From Stenocarpella maydis (lineage: Eukaryota > Ascomycota > Sordariomycetes > Diaporthales > Diaporthaceae), in contig NQMI01000016.1 in the NCBI GenBank assembly GCA_002270565.1, positions 1 to 64,000 of the forward strand: DNA of 64,000 nucleotides, in the 5' to 3' direction. The translations under genes and the position numbers were made by a program. Shown piece by piece: positions 1 to 10,824 of this stretch. Numbering within the stretch: position 1 is the first letter of the stretch; the number at the start of each line of letters is the position of its first letter. The notes below the pieces were generated by a model, which made no database searches, was not told the DNA's origin, and saw nothing but the letters and a program-made list of their open reading frames with translations.

Positions 1-1
1 C

Positions 2-373
2 CCCAGCACCGGCTCCGCCGTCGACACGAACTCCAACGTCGCCGCCGTGCTGGGACCCGGCTACCAGTCCGGCGACCTGACCTACTACACCGTCGGCCTG
101 GGCGCCTGCGGCGAGGACGACAGCGGCAAGGACATGACCGAGAACATCGTCGCCATGTCGTCGGCGGAGATGGGCTCGCAGTCCAACGGCAACCCCATGT
201 GCGGCAAGACCATCAAGGTCTACAACAAGGCAAACGGCAAGAGCACCACCGGCGTCATCCACGACAAGTGCCCCGGTTGCGCCAAGGGCAGCATCGACGT
301 CTCGGAGAAGATGTTTGAGGAGCTCGCCAGCCTGGCCGACGGCCGCATCGACATCTCGTGGAACTGGGCCTAA
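2..373 (+). CDS. RlpA-like double-psi beta-barrel secreted protein, 3' end
   Basis: The reading frame is open from the window edge to a TAA at 371-373, so only the last ~123 residues are present and the start lies outside. The segment carries the fungal expansin/RlpA-like (DPBB) pattern: a Tyr-rich stretch followed by GLGACG, a CGK strand, then GVIHDKCPGC and a final strand ending in SWNWA. Such proteins are small, secreted and wall-associated; some bind chitin or are induced by stress, and catalysis is generally not shown. The upstream residues (PSTGSAVDTNS) look like a Ser/Thr-rich linker, suggesting the missing part holds a signal peptide and low-complexity region. Family call is confident; specific role unknown. 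Confidence 0.85.
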   Translation, partial: PSTGSAVDTNSNVAAVLGPGYQSGDLTYYTVGLGACGEDDSGKDMTENIVAMSSAEMGSQSNGNPMCGKTIKVYNKANGKSTTGVIHDKCPGCAKGSIDVSEKMFEELASLADGRIDISWNWA

Positions 374-1585
374 AGGGCGTTTGCTGCTAGTCTCCAGTTC
401 TGATCATGACCCCTCCCGGCCTCAACCAATCCCCAGTCTCGGGGGTATGGGGGGAGGTTTGACGAATTTCCTTTTTCCAAACTCATCACGAGGCATTTGG
501 CATGATATCCAAGGGGTTTTTTCCTCCCCAGCACCACCCCCATTTTCTAGGGCTCGGGAAAAAACCAACAAGTCTATATTCTTGAGGGCGTCAATGGGGA
601 GGGGGAGGGCGGTTCTGTGTGTTATCACAAACCAGATACACACCTTGTTTTCGTTTCGGCCGCGTCTTCCACCTTCATTCCCTTCTTGATAAGCAGAGGC
701 AATCCTGGTTTCGCTCCTTACGACAAAGATACCCCAGGGACTCTCTGCTCAATCACATATGAGCCCCGCATCCTTTTTTCACAACTTTCGGACTTCTTGG
801 AGACGATTGGGGAAACTGGAAAAAAGAAAGAAAAACCCTGGAAATCTGACAGGCAGGGCTTGCATAGACCTTAACTTCTAGTGTATATACCTTAGGGATT
901 TTATTTAAAAACAAATTCTACCTGGACTGGGACCAAAAAGCCCGGCCTTGATCAAACCGTCCCAAGATCACCTCGGCTTGTTTTTTAAACCCTCCGTTGT
1001 TGATGTAGTGTATGTGCCGTTGTGGGGGTGGGTCCCTGATGATGTTGCGTTGTGGAGTTTCTGAAGGGATCGCCGACCCCCATCGCTTGTTGGGCTCGGC
1101 TGGCCCTTTTTTTCTGTGGGTTCTGGAGTGTGATCGCTTCTTGGAACGACTCCATTTTTCACACTACTGGACGTGAGTGAGTGGTGCGCCTTGTCGGCTT
1201 TCGAGATGTTGATTTAACTAGTGTACCTAGGCACGTAGTCTATATGATGGGGCAATCCGACGATCTCGAACAGTGCACACACGCTCGCACTCGCCGTTCC
1301 TCAGCGCCCGCGTTGGCCATGGCCAGGTCCGGGCCAAATGCAAAAGTGTCACGAATCAGGGGCTCGCTGGGCCCACTATTCTTACGCTCATTGGGGTATA
1401 TAAACGAGCACTTCTCGCTCAATAGCAGTAGTGCTAGAAAACCAGTCAAGTTGCTCTATTCGATACGCCGCGCTCGGAATCGTGACAAAAAGGTTTGTTC
1501 AAGCTCCTGGTTCGGACTGTTGATGCACGATTTGATGGTTTCGATACGTCAAAAGGGACGGCCATCAGACGGTGGTATTAGCTGG
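374..1585. other. intergenic, convergent 3' regions
   Basis: About 1.2 kb between two convergent genes. It holds pyrimidine- and purine-rich stretches and short open frames of up to ~150 codons on both strands, none of which has a start context, domain or splice pattern that I can support. Probably 3' UTRs plus spacer. Confidence 0.6.
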
Positions 1586-3928
1586 CTAATAAGCGATGGA
1601 TTCCCGCCCGCTGGACTTTGGGTGTAATGCGGTCTTTTTCTGTTGGGGAATGAACTGCCTCATACGGGTTAATATCTTGTCCCTCCTACCCGCCGTTCCT
1701 GTTGAGTCCTTCCCGTGCAGTCTTGACGGCGCCTCCAAGGCGATATTACCTTCGGTCTGTCGTTCCCGCTGAGTGCGGACTTCGTTAATGGCCCTGAATT
1801 GCTCAATCAATGCCCTCTCGGCCTCCAGCAGTTGGATTCCTGACATGGAACTGAAATCTGACGTGTCAGGGCCGACGACCTTGCTGGCGCTCGGATTAGA
1901 GGTCTTCGACCCCTGGTGAAGCGCATATTTCAATCCGACCCTACGGCGGGTGTTTCTGTGCCAGGTTCCCTGCACCTGACCAGCGGCATCTGTCTGCCTC
2001 ACGACCTCCTCGATCTCTTCTTCAATCCTTTCCAATGGGAGAATCTGAATCGCTGCTGTTGAGTTTGAACCTAGCGTCTCTCGCCAGCGAGCAGACTGGA
2101 AAACGACTTCTGGACCCTCGGAATTCCGACCGCCAGGGTCTGCTGGCCGCACATTGGGGCCAGAGCTCGATTCCTGGACAAGCTGACTCCTTGACTGTGT
2201 GGCGGATATTCGAGGAATTGACCGTAAATGTTCGATCAGAGACTGTAGTGTACTCAGAACTTCGACAGATCTGGCACGGCCCCTCCCTACCACAAGCATC
2301 TCCTCCGAGACGAGATCGAGGAAGCCGTTCAGAGTCGAACAGACCTGTGGATGCGAATCCAAGTCGTACCGAAGAGAGCGAATGCACTAATGGGTGTCAG
2401 CTTCAATCATTTCCATCTGGTCTGTCCCTAATTCGATTGAATTTTACCAACCTCTGTAACAGACGTTTTTACGACAGCCTGAGGCTCCGTAACACCGATC
2501 AACATCTGGAAAAATTCGCCCATGTCCTTGCCGTCGTGGGTATCCTTCTGGCGAGCCGCTCTGAAGTCGTCCACACCTTGCGCTCCACGCAGCAGCCAAG
2601 CTATGAATTCGAGGTATACGCAACCCAATGACCAGACATCGAAGGATCTGGACACGGGTTTTCCGTAGTCGGTCTCGAGCTCAGGGGCGCTATATCTTAT
2701 CGTCACGCCCGGCTGTGATGTTACGCTTTGCCTTGTCACACGCTCCTGTGTCCCGTCATTGTGGAATCTGGTCTCCCCAAAGTCACTGATCTTTAGAACA
2801 CCCATCCTGTCTTGGCCAGTCTGTTCCGGAGATTCGTCACGATACCATAGAATATTTTGGGGTTTGATGTCGCCGTGCCTCCCGTATACCTCCTCCGACA
2901 GCTTAGATGTTCCATGAATAATGCTCAGACCTTCAGCGAGCCCTGCGCATTGTTCCAAGAACCAGAGTACCAGAGCCGTTGTCACAGACGGCCGAGGCAT
3001 GGCTCTGACCCACAAATCAGCGAGATTCCCGTCAGCCCATGGGAAGACGAGGAAGTGTGAGTCCCGCCATCGGTATGACGCAAGCACGGTGTTCAAATGT
3101 GCGTGGCGTGGAAGCTTCATCAGTGCCGATATCTCCGCGTGGAATGTCTCTTCCACCAACGAACGAAGTTCTTTGACCGCGAATTCCCCTGCACTCTAAC
3201 CCTCAATTGTCAGTTTAAGTGTTTGATTCCGAACAGCCGTGACTTACGGATGCCTGAGAGAAGTCGAAATGCGCAGGATGTATTTGTACACGCCTGATCG
3301 TCGACCCGCCTGTCTCCGTCACTCTGTCACAAGTCAACCAAGGTAGGACAACCTTCCGGTGGAGACGATAGAAGAGCGAGTTGCCTTTGTTGTCCAGGCT
3401 GAATCGTGGAGCCAGCAACCCCCATTGCATTGTGTCAAAATTAGCAATTTTGAGTCTGTTCAAGCGATTGAATGAGTTCAGTCGTAGATTAGACATCGTG
3501 TCTGATGATGCATTCATGCCCCTGCGGTAGAGATCCCCACCATCTGTGACAAGAGGCAGGTCATCATCAGTAAGGCCTTCGGTACACATGTCCTCCAGAA
3601 TTTCACAGCCATCGATAAGTATGAGGACGGCAAACAGCCTGCGAGCAGATCGGAGAACATAATTTACCAGAAATGGTAAAGGGTGTTGCCTGAGATCAAG
3701 TGAGCGTCCCACGTAATCAGAAACCGAGGAGGCATCGAATAGTGATTCCAGGGCATTTTGTGGTAGGAAGCGACGGTCATTGCCTTCACCGGCCGACAGG
3801 ACCATGGATTTGAGTAACCGGTCCTGAAAGCTGACCTCAGCCTGTAAAGGCTCCAAGGCAGGGACGGCTCTTTCAGTCGGAATCTTTCGAGGGTCAGCAG
3901 GAGTGATCAGTTCGATCAAGTGAGACAT
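1586..3928 (-). CDS. protein kinase with fungus-specific N-terminal domain
   Basis: Three exons (3928-3248, 3195-2452, 2386-1586) joined by phase-0 introns of 52 and 65 nt give 741 residues. The first ~220 residues match a recurring fungal N-terminal module (ARRLFAVLILI, then an F..QW..LAP.FS pattern) found ahead of kinase domains in filamentous ascomycetes. The kinase core follows: AVK lysine at about 235, HGDIKPQN loop at about 334 (HGD instead of HRD), DFG at 365, APE near 397 and the FDVWSLGC helix. The last exon resumes with FLDLV..EMLVV, the usual end of the kinase fold, then a ~230-residue Glu/Arg-rich tail of unknown function. All core catalytic residues are present, so it is probably active. 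The second donor (GTTGGT) is non-optimal but restores frame. The upstream gene on the same strand ends only 75 bp before this start. Substrate unknown; a signalling or non-self recognition role is inference from architecture. Confidence 0.8.
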
Positions 3929-4003
3929 TAGATCTACCTCCGGCCATTGCCCAATGCTACAGATTCAGTCAACTCCGTAAGCTTTTGCCGAATGATAGTG
4001 CAT

Positions 4004-5597
4004 TTATATGCTTAGACTCTTGGGGAACATCACCCACGTTGCTTCGATATCGCTGAAAAGCTTCTGAGCAGATATCATATACACTATGGGTCCCAAGTCG
4101 TTGCTGGCAACGACCATGCCACATAGCTTATTGCCAACAAGTACCCAACATCCGGAAGTAACATGAGCTATTTGGATTATTAGCAGGATAGTCCGTTCTC
4201 ATATTCGTAGAATAACTTACGCAAGGTCTCATTGTTCTTCAGTCGGATTATCCTCGTAGTGAACTGCCTGCCTCGTATGAATATAACTGGAGCTTTTCTT
4301 AGCAAAGTTGCCGAAAGGATACGATCCGGCTCGATAATGACACTCAGCTCTTGGTCCGTCTCGGCCATCGAAAGCAGTTCATCATCCATCACTAGCCCGG
4401 TAATACTTTGAGCTCCGGAAGCAGCCGAGAAGGAATTCTGGAGGCTGAATGGCATATCGAGTAGAGTGAAATCCGCATCCCCAGTCGCGTTTTCGATATT
4501 CCCAATGGATACGCTGGACGGATGCTGAGGTGTAAGGCTCCAGACATTGCCCAGCCAGTTGATGGCGTGAAAGCCCGTAATAGGTGTCCAAATGGTATTG
4601 GAAAAATCCCTCTCATGCGCTTCCCTACTAGTTTTAACAGTTGTGTCGCTCTTCCCTGGTCTTTTAGTAGCTGCAGAAAGGTCAATAAGGCAGTTACTGT
4701 GGAGTCTTGTGGCTGGCTTCATTGAGACAGCTGACCTTTGTTCTGGACTCTGCGTTTGTGGCCGTTCACTGTCTTCCTTGATGTGGCTGCCAACACGTAG
4801 TCAGAGAGGCCATGTGCCACGGTAACGGCAACTAGCTTCTTCGACCCTTTTTGATCCAGGATTTCGACCATACCACCAATCCTGCAGACTCGAACAAGTT
4901 GCCGGTGTCCATACTGCTCAAGCACAATACCGCACAGCAAACCGCAGCAAGATGGTCTGGATCGACTATTTTCCCGAGGTCTTCCCACACTCAGGAAGAA
5001 CCTGTAGCCCTGAGTGGGTAAATCAAATCCCCGTTCCAGGATTAGCCCCTCCGGCACATGGACCTCATCGGCCGTTCTCCAAGAGAGATTGCTCAGCCCA
5101 ACTTCTATCTTAGACCCGAGACCTAGGTTCTCCGGTATAGTCGACGGTATTTCGTCAAGGATCTTTCTTGCATCCTTCACGACGTCGAACCTGCACGCCA
5201 CCCACCCTCTCGGCTGCAGCCTGACCGCCAGGGGCTGGCGCCTTGCTGCCTGCCCAAAGAGACGGATGTCTGTGATTACAGTCCTGAGGCTCAACTCTTC
5301 CTTGTAGTCGAGGTCGTTTCTTTCTATGTATTTCTGGATAGCTCCCTCTATCTGCAGCAAGTGTGGAGTCTGGAGCTGCTGCACCAGAGAATTCGTCTTG
5401 GTGAGAAGACGTTGTTCATGATTGCATCCTCGGGGTGGTGGCCGGTATATTGTGATTTCGTCCTTGGCTATGAAGAACCTCTTCATTCCGTAGAGTGTCT
5501 CCCGGTGCCGCCGTCCACGTACCTCTTCAACGAGTGCCCCCTCCACGGCGTTGGTCAGCTGGATCGGGATGCCGTCCGAACACGAGGCGATAGCCAT
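4004..5597 (-). CDS. trypsin-fold (chymotrypsin-like) orphan protein
   Basis: Exons 5597-4736, 4670-4221 and 4167-4004 join through two phase-1 introns (65 and 53 nt) into 491 residues. The N-terminal ~200 residues are a fungus-specific region (EGALVEEVRGRRH near residue 20) that I cannot assign. The C-terminal half has the layout of an intracellular fungal trypsin-like fold: TVAHGLSD (His about 262), a GDADFTLLD strand (Asp about 354) and TSGCWV (Ser about 442) followed by GNKLCGMVVAS, resembling the family pattern G-T-S-G-S-W-V. The three putative catalytic residues are all present. No signal peptide is seen, so it is probably cytosolic. It sits 75 bp upstream of the kinase gene on the same strand. 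Catalytic activity and role are inferred; the third exon is found only by splicing and completes the Ser motif. Confidence 0.7.
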
Positions 5598-5980
5598 GCT
5601 GATTGGTGGACAAAATGGTACCAGGTTGAAAGAGATAGAAACAGGGGACAGTGCTTTGTTGATGAAAATTGAACTGGGAGCCTATTTGCTTGCAAGACAT
5701 ACCTACCTAGGTAGATACCCCGCAGAGGACATAGTTCAGAGTATCAGACACGTCATCTGAGCAACGTTGCCGCCTAGACTATTGAGCGCCATCTTGCCTC
5801 CCCCTGCAACACTCACCTTTCAGCTGCATCATGCTGCGTTGCTGACATGCATAGTGTGAGGCGTTATAGGTTTCCAGCCGGGTATTTGACCAGTTCTGTG
5901 TGTCTGGGGCTTTCCTGCCCCGTGGTGTCTCTTGATTTCACGTTATTCCTGCGCCATCACTCTTCTCGTACGTGCTAAAG
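5598..5980. promoter_or_regulatory. divergent intergenic/promoter region
   Basis: A 383-bp spacer separates divergently transcribed genes (start at 5597 on minus, 5981 on plus), so it must hold both promoters. It contains a CCTACCTAGGTAG palindromic motif at about 5701-5713, one of several such motifs in the window. No convincing TATA box was identified. Confidence 0.5.
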
Positions 5981-7186
5981 ATGGCGCTAAACGATCCACG
6001 GCAGGCGAGAATTCAGAAGATATGGCCAGACATACCAGAAGCGCACGTTCACAAAGAAGACTATCGCCATTGGCTATCATACCTTGATCTTCTGTCTTCA
6101 GAGATTATTCGACGGTCTACAGATGCAAATATGCAATTCAGATGCGCCATTGAAAATCCGGATACGATACTCAATATCGTGGGGGAACTTCGAGCTCTTC
6201 GCGTGCGGCGGTGGGGGGCGCACCCGACAAGGGACGGTGTGGAACAAATGACAAGGGCAGAGATCATTGCAAAGATCCAGGCGGAGAATCTGCAAGGAAT
6301 GGGTGGGCATACTGAAGATGCGATTATGAACGCTGTCTTCCTTGCAATCAGTCTTTGGACAACCATCGAAATCGGTGCCTACAACAAAAGTGGACTATTA
6401 ATAAGTAAGAAGGTCAATTTATGGGCCGAGAACACAACACTGGCCCAATTTTTAAGTACGACATTCCCAAAAATACCAGCACCATCATCTTTCAACACTC
6501 AGGCTATAATTCTCAACCCGAAACTAACTATGGAATATCTCTGTACCTTCCATTCGTTCGACTGGGTGTTCACACATGACCTCTCCGAGCATTTACATAT
6601 CAGATGGGCGGGCTCTGAGAACAACAACAGACCAATCCTCATGATATATATGCACAAGGTCTTCCTGCGAAATGAGATATCCGAGCACCTGAACGGCCAT
6701 CGACGCTCGATGCTTCCTATAGACCTGGTTGAAGAAGCCCTGGATACGCTCAACCTGCTCTTCCCGTACAATGACCGCCGCACGCGCGGCCTGCTCCGCT
6801 CCAAGAATCAAGAGGCTGAGTTTTGTGACCTCGCCTGGTGTGGCCGTGGCCGATCGCTTGATCTGCGGCGTTATTCCTACTGGGGGGAGCGCATCATGCA
6901 ATTGTCGGAGATTAGCAAGGGGGAGCTACTCGGGTTCTCGCAGCTGAGGCCTGACCGTGATGGGCGCAACTTGATGCAGGCGATGAATTTCTGGACAGCG
7001 ATGTGGGTGGCCGCTTTGACGATTGCCAGTGCCATAATTGGGGGGCTCTCGGTTGTGTATGCAAAGTGGTCGTATGATGTGTCGCGGGCAGGATATGAGC
7101 TGGCGTTGGCGCAGGCTTGTGCAGTGCCAGACGCTGAAGCTCAACTGCCTCGTTTCTGCCGTGGAGGCGGACCTGCGGCTGGTTAA
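5981..7186 (+). CDS. orphan fungal protein with C-terminal membrane segments
   Basis: Single-exon frame; the first ATG (5981) gives 401 residues. A fungus-specific family without a known activity: the middle contains the pattern FHSFDWVFTHDLSEHL followed by a strand ending in RPILMIYMHKVFL, which I recognise as a recurrent feature of ascomycete proteins that end in a membrane anchor. Near the C-terminus (about 330-375) lies a hydrophobic region, FWTAMWVAALTIASAIIGGL, then YAKWSYDV, predicted as one or two transmembrane helices. The N-terminal part is helical and charged. It lies in the block with the kinase and trypsin-fold genes and just upstream of a DUF7580-like pseudogene. Function unknown. 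Confidence 0.75.
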   Translation: MALNDPRQARIQKIWPDIPEAHVHKEDYRHWLSYLDLLSSEIIRRSTDANMQFRCAIENPDTILNIVGELRALRVRRWGAHPTRDGVEQMTRAEIIAKIQAENLQGMGGHTEDAIMNAVFLAISLWTTIEIGAYNKSGLLISKKVNLWAENTTLAQFLSTTFPKIPAPSSFNTQAIILNPKLTMEYLCTFHSFDWVFTHDLSEHLHIRWAGSENNNRPILMIYMHKVFLRNEISEHLNGHRRSMLPIDLVEEALDTLNLLFPYNDRRTRGLLRSKNQEAEFCDLAWCGRGRSLDLRRYSYWGERIMQLSEISKGELLGFSQLRPDRDGRNLMQAMNFWTAMWVAALTIASAIIGGLSVVYAKWSYDVSRAGYELALAQACAVPDAEAQLPRFCRGGGPAAG

Positions 7187-7305
7187 AATCATCATGGCAT
7201 ATATGAGTAGGGAGCTCATAAGTTGTGTGCTTCGGCGACCTCTGTTATATCTGTGAGCTCATCCTATGGAAAACCTAAATCAGAAACTGCTAAACTAATA
7301 TAATA

Positions 7306-8079
7306 ATGATATTCACAGCTAATTCTACTCGGCCGGCTAGCGTCACAGCGATGTTGGAGTGCGATCCGCAGCCAGTGACGAATTTGTGCCTGCTCACCTC
7401 GCGACAGAATCCGGGAATAGACGGCTGCGAATTCGTCACCAATGTCCAGGACAAGTTCAATGTATACACACAGCTGTATGGATCCGGTTCCCACGCCATA
7501 AAGCCGCGCCACGTGCTTGAAGGCAGAGACCAAACGCTGCCTCCATGCGGCTATCCAGAGAAGCTGTGACTCGCACTGGCCCTCTCTGCGAGCGTGTTGC
7601 ACCTCTACAGCAAGCCATGGCTGGCGAGTATCGCTACGCTTGACGACGTCCTTTTCCTCCGCGAAGACGTCTCGTAGGCCCTGATGTAGTCTCCTTACCG
7701 GCCATTTGTCATAAAGGCCATACTTGAAATTCTGAATTCCCGTCCAGCAGCTGTCTCCGGCGCAACACGGCCCATGGATCTGACACTGCTGTCGCTAGGA
7801 ACGCTCCTGATCTACATCACCATCGGGCGGCCTATCGAGGCGGTCAACATGGTCGGCGACACGGACATTGAAACGGTGCTCGGCAAGCAGCCGGCCGCCA
7901 ACCAGCTCACCGGTCCTGTCTTGCAGATCGGTGGCATGAACTACGACGCTGCGGTGCGGTGGTGTCTTAGGAGTATCCTCGGCGTGGCGAGCTTGGAGGA
8001 CGGTGGATTCTGCAAGAGCTTCCACGAGGCGGTCGTCTCTAGGCTCGAGACTGATGCCAAGAGGGCGCTTGGTGAGTAG
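7306..8079 (+). pseudogene. DUF7580-like (prion-inhibition/HeLo-associated) pseudogene
   Basis: One continuous frame runs from about 7306 to the stop at 8077-8079 but is interrupted by TGA at 7567, TAG at 7675 and TAG at 7687. Reading through, it gives the DUF7580 pattern: a leucine-rich helix LALALSASVLHLYSKPWL, then DDVLFLRED, a strand PYRPFVIKAI, LTLLSLGTLLIYITIGRPIE, the A..W-type linker, AVRWCLRSILG and FCKSFHEAVVSRLETD at the end. DUF7580 proteins in fungi are often linked to HeLo-type death-inducing modules. Here the N-terminal effector part is not recognisable. The two TAGs fit CAG-to-TAG change and the TGA fits CGA or TGG origin, so RIP-like decay is likely. Alternatively only the piece from ATG 7774 (101 codons) is still translated. 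An antisense frame at 7264-7602 was rejected. Confidence 0.65.
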
Positions 8080-8682
8080 CGGCACACATGAGACAGATAT
8101 ATGCCAAGCAATTCCGAGATATGGGGAATGCAGCGACAAGGATGAACAGTAGTTATGATAGCGGTGGTCTATTGAATACTAAAAGCAGAGTTATAAAATT
8201 ACATAAACTGTATAACTATACACATACATATACAAAAAGACTTCAAATATACATACACAGAACGCATGTATGCGATTCCCGGAGTTACTGCATCGCAAAA
8301 GACTCAGAACAGAGTCCTTCGAGGCTAGTGATAACTCGGTACAAAGCTGAGATGCAAAATTATACGTCATGACCCAACAGAATTTTCTTGAGCACCTTGC
8401 CGTTTGTGATGATCGATGCAGCGGCCCATGGGGCAAACAGAGGTATTTGAGGCTGGCGAGGGGTGATGAGGTGGTATAGAAACAAAATGCAGGAGGCGTA
8501 CCGCTAATGGAATGCAAGAGACCGACCATTGCCGGCGAATTGACGTGGATGTGGTTACACAAGGGGGGAGGGGTATAAGAATATGGAAGGGTGTTCCCCA
8601 CCTCCGAAGACGATGCATTCGCGTCTGTCACATCAAGAATTCTCGGTCTGGTCTGATTTTACCGTTCAAGTGCATACAAATC
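8080..8682. other. intergenic, no gene recognised
   Basis: Six hundred bases between the pseudogene and the SET gene. It contains an A/T-rich stretch with repeated ACATACATATAC-like units around 8220-8260 and presumably the promoter of the SET gene. Short frames here lack support. Confidence 0.55.
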
Positions 8683-10156
8683 ATGAGCATCGACGCTGGC
8701 TTTGACATGGTTCCTCGCCTCTCACGAGGAGTCGAGGACACCCAGGATTGGGAACGCTTCATCAATACGATCAAGGAGCGTTACAAGGATGACGCTCAGG
8801 TCGAGATGACTCCCAACTACATCGAGTTCAAAGCAGGCGAGCACCCTTGTCTGCCTTACCAAGGCCACAAGTTCCTCCGATTCAGCTCCAAGATTACAGG
8901 TCAAACTGCAACAGAGTCTGGCGTGGGGGGCTACATCGAGGCCGTTGCGGCCGCTGCAAAGGATCACTTTGGTTCTCGGACCCGGTATTGGAATGAATGT
9001 TTCGACGAGATTGGCCACTACGACTGGCCAGAGGTCTACGAGTCCATCAGGTCCTACGATGAGGTCTTTAGATTAATTCCCAGTCTCCAGATACACCCGC
9101 GATGTCTGACCTGTTGATTCGCAGCCGGCCGATAGCGGTATCACCACTAGCATCACTCCCTCGGTCGATGGCACCGAGCCGGACCGAGGCGCGGGGGTTT
9201 ATGAGATGCTATTCGAGGTCAAGCAGATTTCCGGAAAAGGCAAAGGGCTGGTGGCCCGTCGTGACATCGCCGCTGGCACTCGCATCGTCTGCGAGAAACC
9301 GCTCCTCACGGTCCATCCCATGCCAGGTGAGGCGTTGGAGCTCGTCTTGGCTGAGAAACTCCATGCCCTGACCAGGGCTGAGCAACGTCAATACTTGTCC
9401 CTCCACAATAACTTCCCCGGAAAGCCTCCCCTGGGCAGCATTCTCAAGACGAACTGTCTTCCCTGCGGGCCGGACTCACCCATCGGCGGCGTGTATCCCA
9501 CCATCTGCCTTATCAACCACAGCTGCCTCCCAAACTCCCACAACAATTGGAATGACGCAGCCAGGCACGAGACAATCCACGCAATCCGGCCGATAAAAGC
9601 CGGAGAGGAGATCACGATCGCTTATGACCACGGAGGGACATCCGCCGAGCGACGGGCGTTCCTAAAGGGTGCCTTCGGCTTCGACTGCAGATGCAGCAAC
9701 TGCACGCTGACAGGCTCCGAGGCCCGAGACAGCGACGCCCGCCGCGCCCGGATCCGGCGCCTCGACGACGCCATCGGAGATCCCTACCGCATGGCGGCCA
9801 GGCCGGAGGAGAGCCTCTGGGACTGCCACTCGCTCCTGCAGACCCTGAGGGAGGAGTTCCGGGGCCACGCCGGGGCCCACGCCTGCAGGCTGTACTACGA
9901 CGCCTTCCAGATATGCATCAGCCACGGGGACCGGGCGCGGGCGGGTGCGCTTGCGGGGAGGGCATACCAGGCCAGGGTCCTCTGCAATGGCGAGGACAGC
10001 CCTGAGACCGGGAGGACGAAGGCGCTCTCGGAACGGCCGGACGAGCACATGAGCTGCGGCTTGCTGTCTGGGAAGTGGAACTCGACGAGGAACATGGTCC
10101 CCAAGGGCCTTGATGAGGCACAGTTTGAGGCGTGGTTGTTTAGAGTGCAGCGCTAA
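8683..10156 (+). CDS. SET-domain protein
   Basis: Two exons, 8683-9063 and 9125-10156, joined by a 61-nt phase-0 intron, give 470 residues; the donor GTCTTT is weak, but the junction SYDE/PADSG fits the family and the downstream frame has no other good start. Residues 1-127 are a fungal N-terminal module (DWERFINTIKERYKDD, HKFLRFSSK, FGSRTRYWNE). The SET domain begins near 158 (VKQISGKGKGL), holds NHSC at about 258, AYD at about 294 and a post-SET CRCSNC near 315. The family comprises SAM-dependent lysine methyltransferases, and the SAM-contacting Asn-His and the active-site Tyr are present; no MYND finger is seen. The C-terminal helical region ends normally (EAWLFR). Target protein unknown. 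Confidence 0.8.
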
Positions 10157-10529
10157 GACTGTTTGAGCGCAACGCGAGAAGGATTCACCGAAACCAGTCG
10201 TCTTGATATGTGTGGTCACTGAATACTCCGGTGCTTGGGGCGGCAGGGTCGACGTCAGAGAGTAACTTCGTGACATAGGCCTGATATGCCCAGCAAGTAT
10301 AGTTGGCCCCCATGGATAGAAGATGAGTAACTCTGGAGGCTCGATGTGTCAAAGTTTCTTGTCAAGAGTTTGGAGACCGGCTTCCACCTAAATTTGCGTG
10401 TAGCATTCTTAAGGAAGAATTTGAAGTTGTTGTTCTAGCAGCCTTACGACCAGGAAAACTTAGAATCAAGCGCGCTCTACCAAAAACAGGGCATGGCGGA
10501 GCCAATTTCCCTTACCTAGGTAGACGATA
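10157..10529. other. intergenic up to transposon
   Basis: Spacer between the SET gene and the left transposon end, without a supported gene. A CCTAGGTA motif lies at about 10515-10522, immediately outside the transposon terminus, and the TA target-site copy is at 10528-10529. Confidence 0.55.
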
Positions 10530-10577
10530 CCATACCCGGCCACCATTTCGGCCACCCCACGATCTCGGCCAGCAAAA
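10530..10577 (+). repeat. left terminal inverted repeat
   Basis: Pairs with 12675-12722 in inverted orientation with about four mismatches over 48 bp. A GGCCACC..TTTCGG motif is repeated inside the repeat, a possible transposase binding-site array. Confidence 0.9.
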
Positions 10578-10824
10578 CCGCTCAATTCCCACACAATCGC
10601 CATATGTTCACTTACACATTTCTCAACAACCACTAAGGTTATCTAGAAGCCGTCTGCATAAGTAAATAGAGAATTGATTCCTCATGATCCTCATGTGTTA
10701 TATTAGTAATTTGGTGGGCTTCACCGCCCATTTCTGCCAAGTGCCAATTAACCCCAAATGCCGAATCAGAAAGAATGTTCTTATTACCCATCAAGCCAGT
10801 CAATCCACCCAGATCGCCGCCACA

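Noticed and set aside
7264..7602. Minus-strand 112-codon frame with protein-like composition
   Set aside because: The plus frame at this place is continuous with the DUF7580-like sequence downstream through single point-mutation stops, so the minus frame is most likely its shadow.
8191..8631. Minus-strand 146-codon frame before the SET gene
   Set aside because: No motif, crosses AT-rich microsatellite-like sequence, and lies in the probable SET promoter.
9662..10276. Minus-strand 204-codon frame opposite the SET gene
   Set aside because: Shadow of the GC-rich 3' part of the SET gene; no motif.
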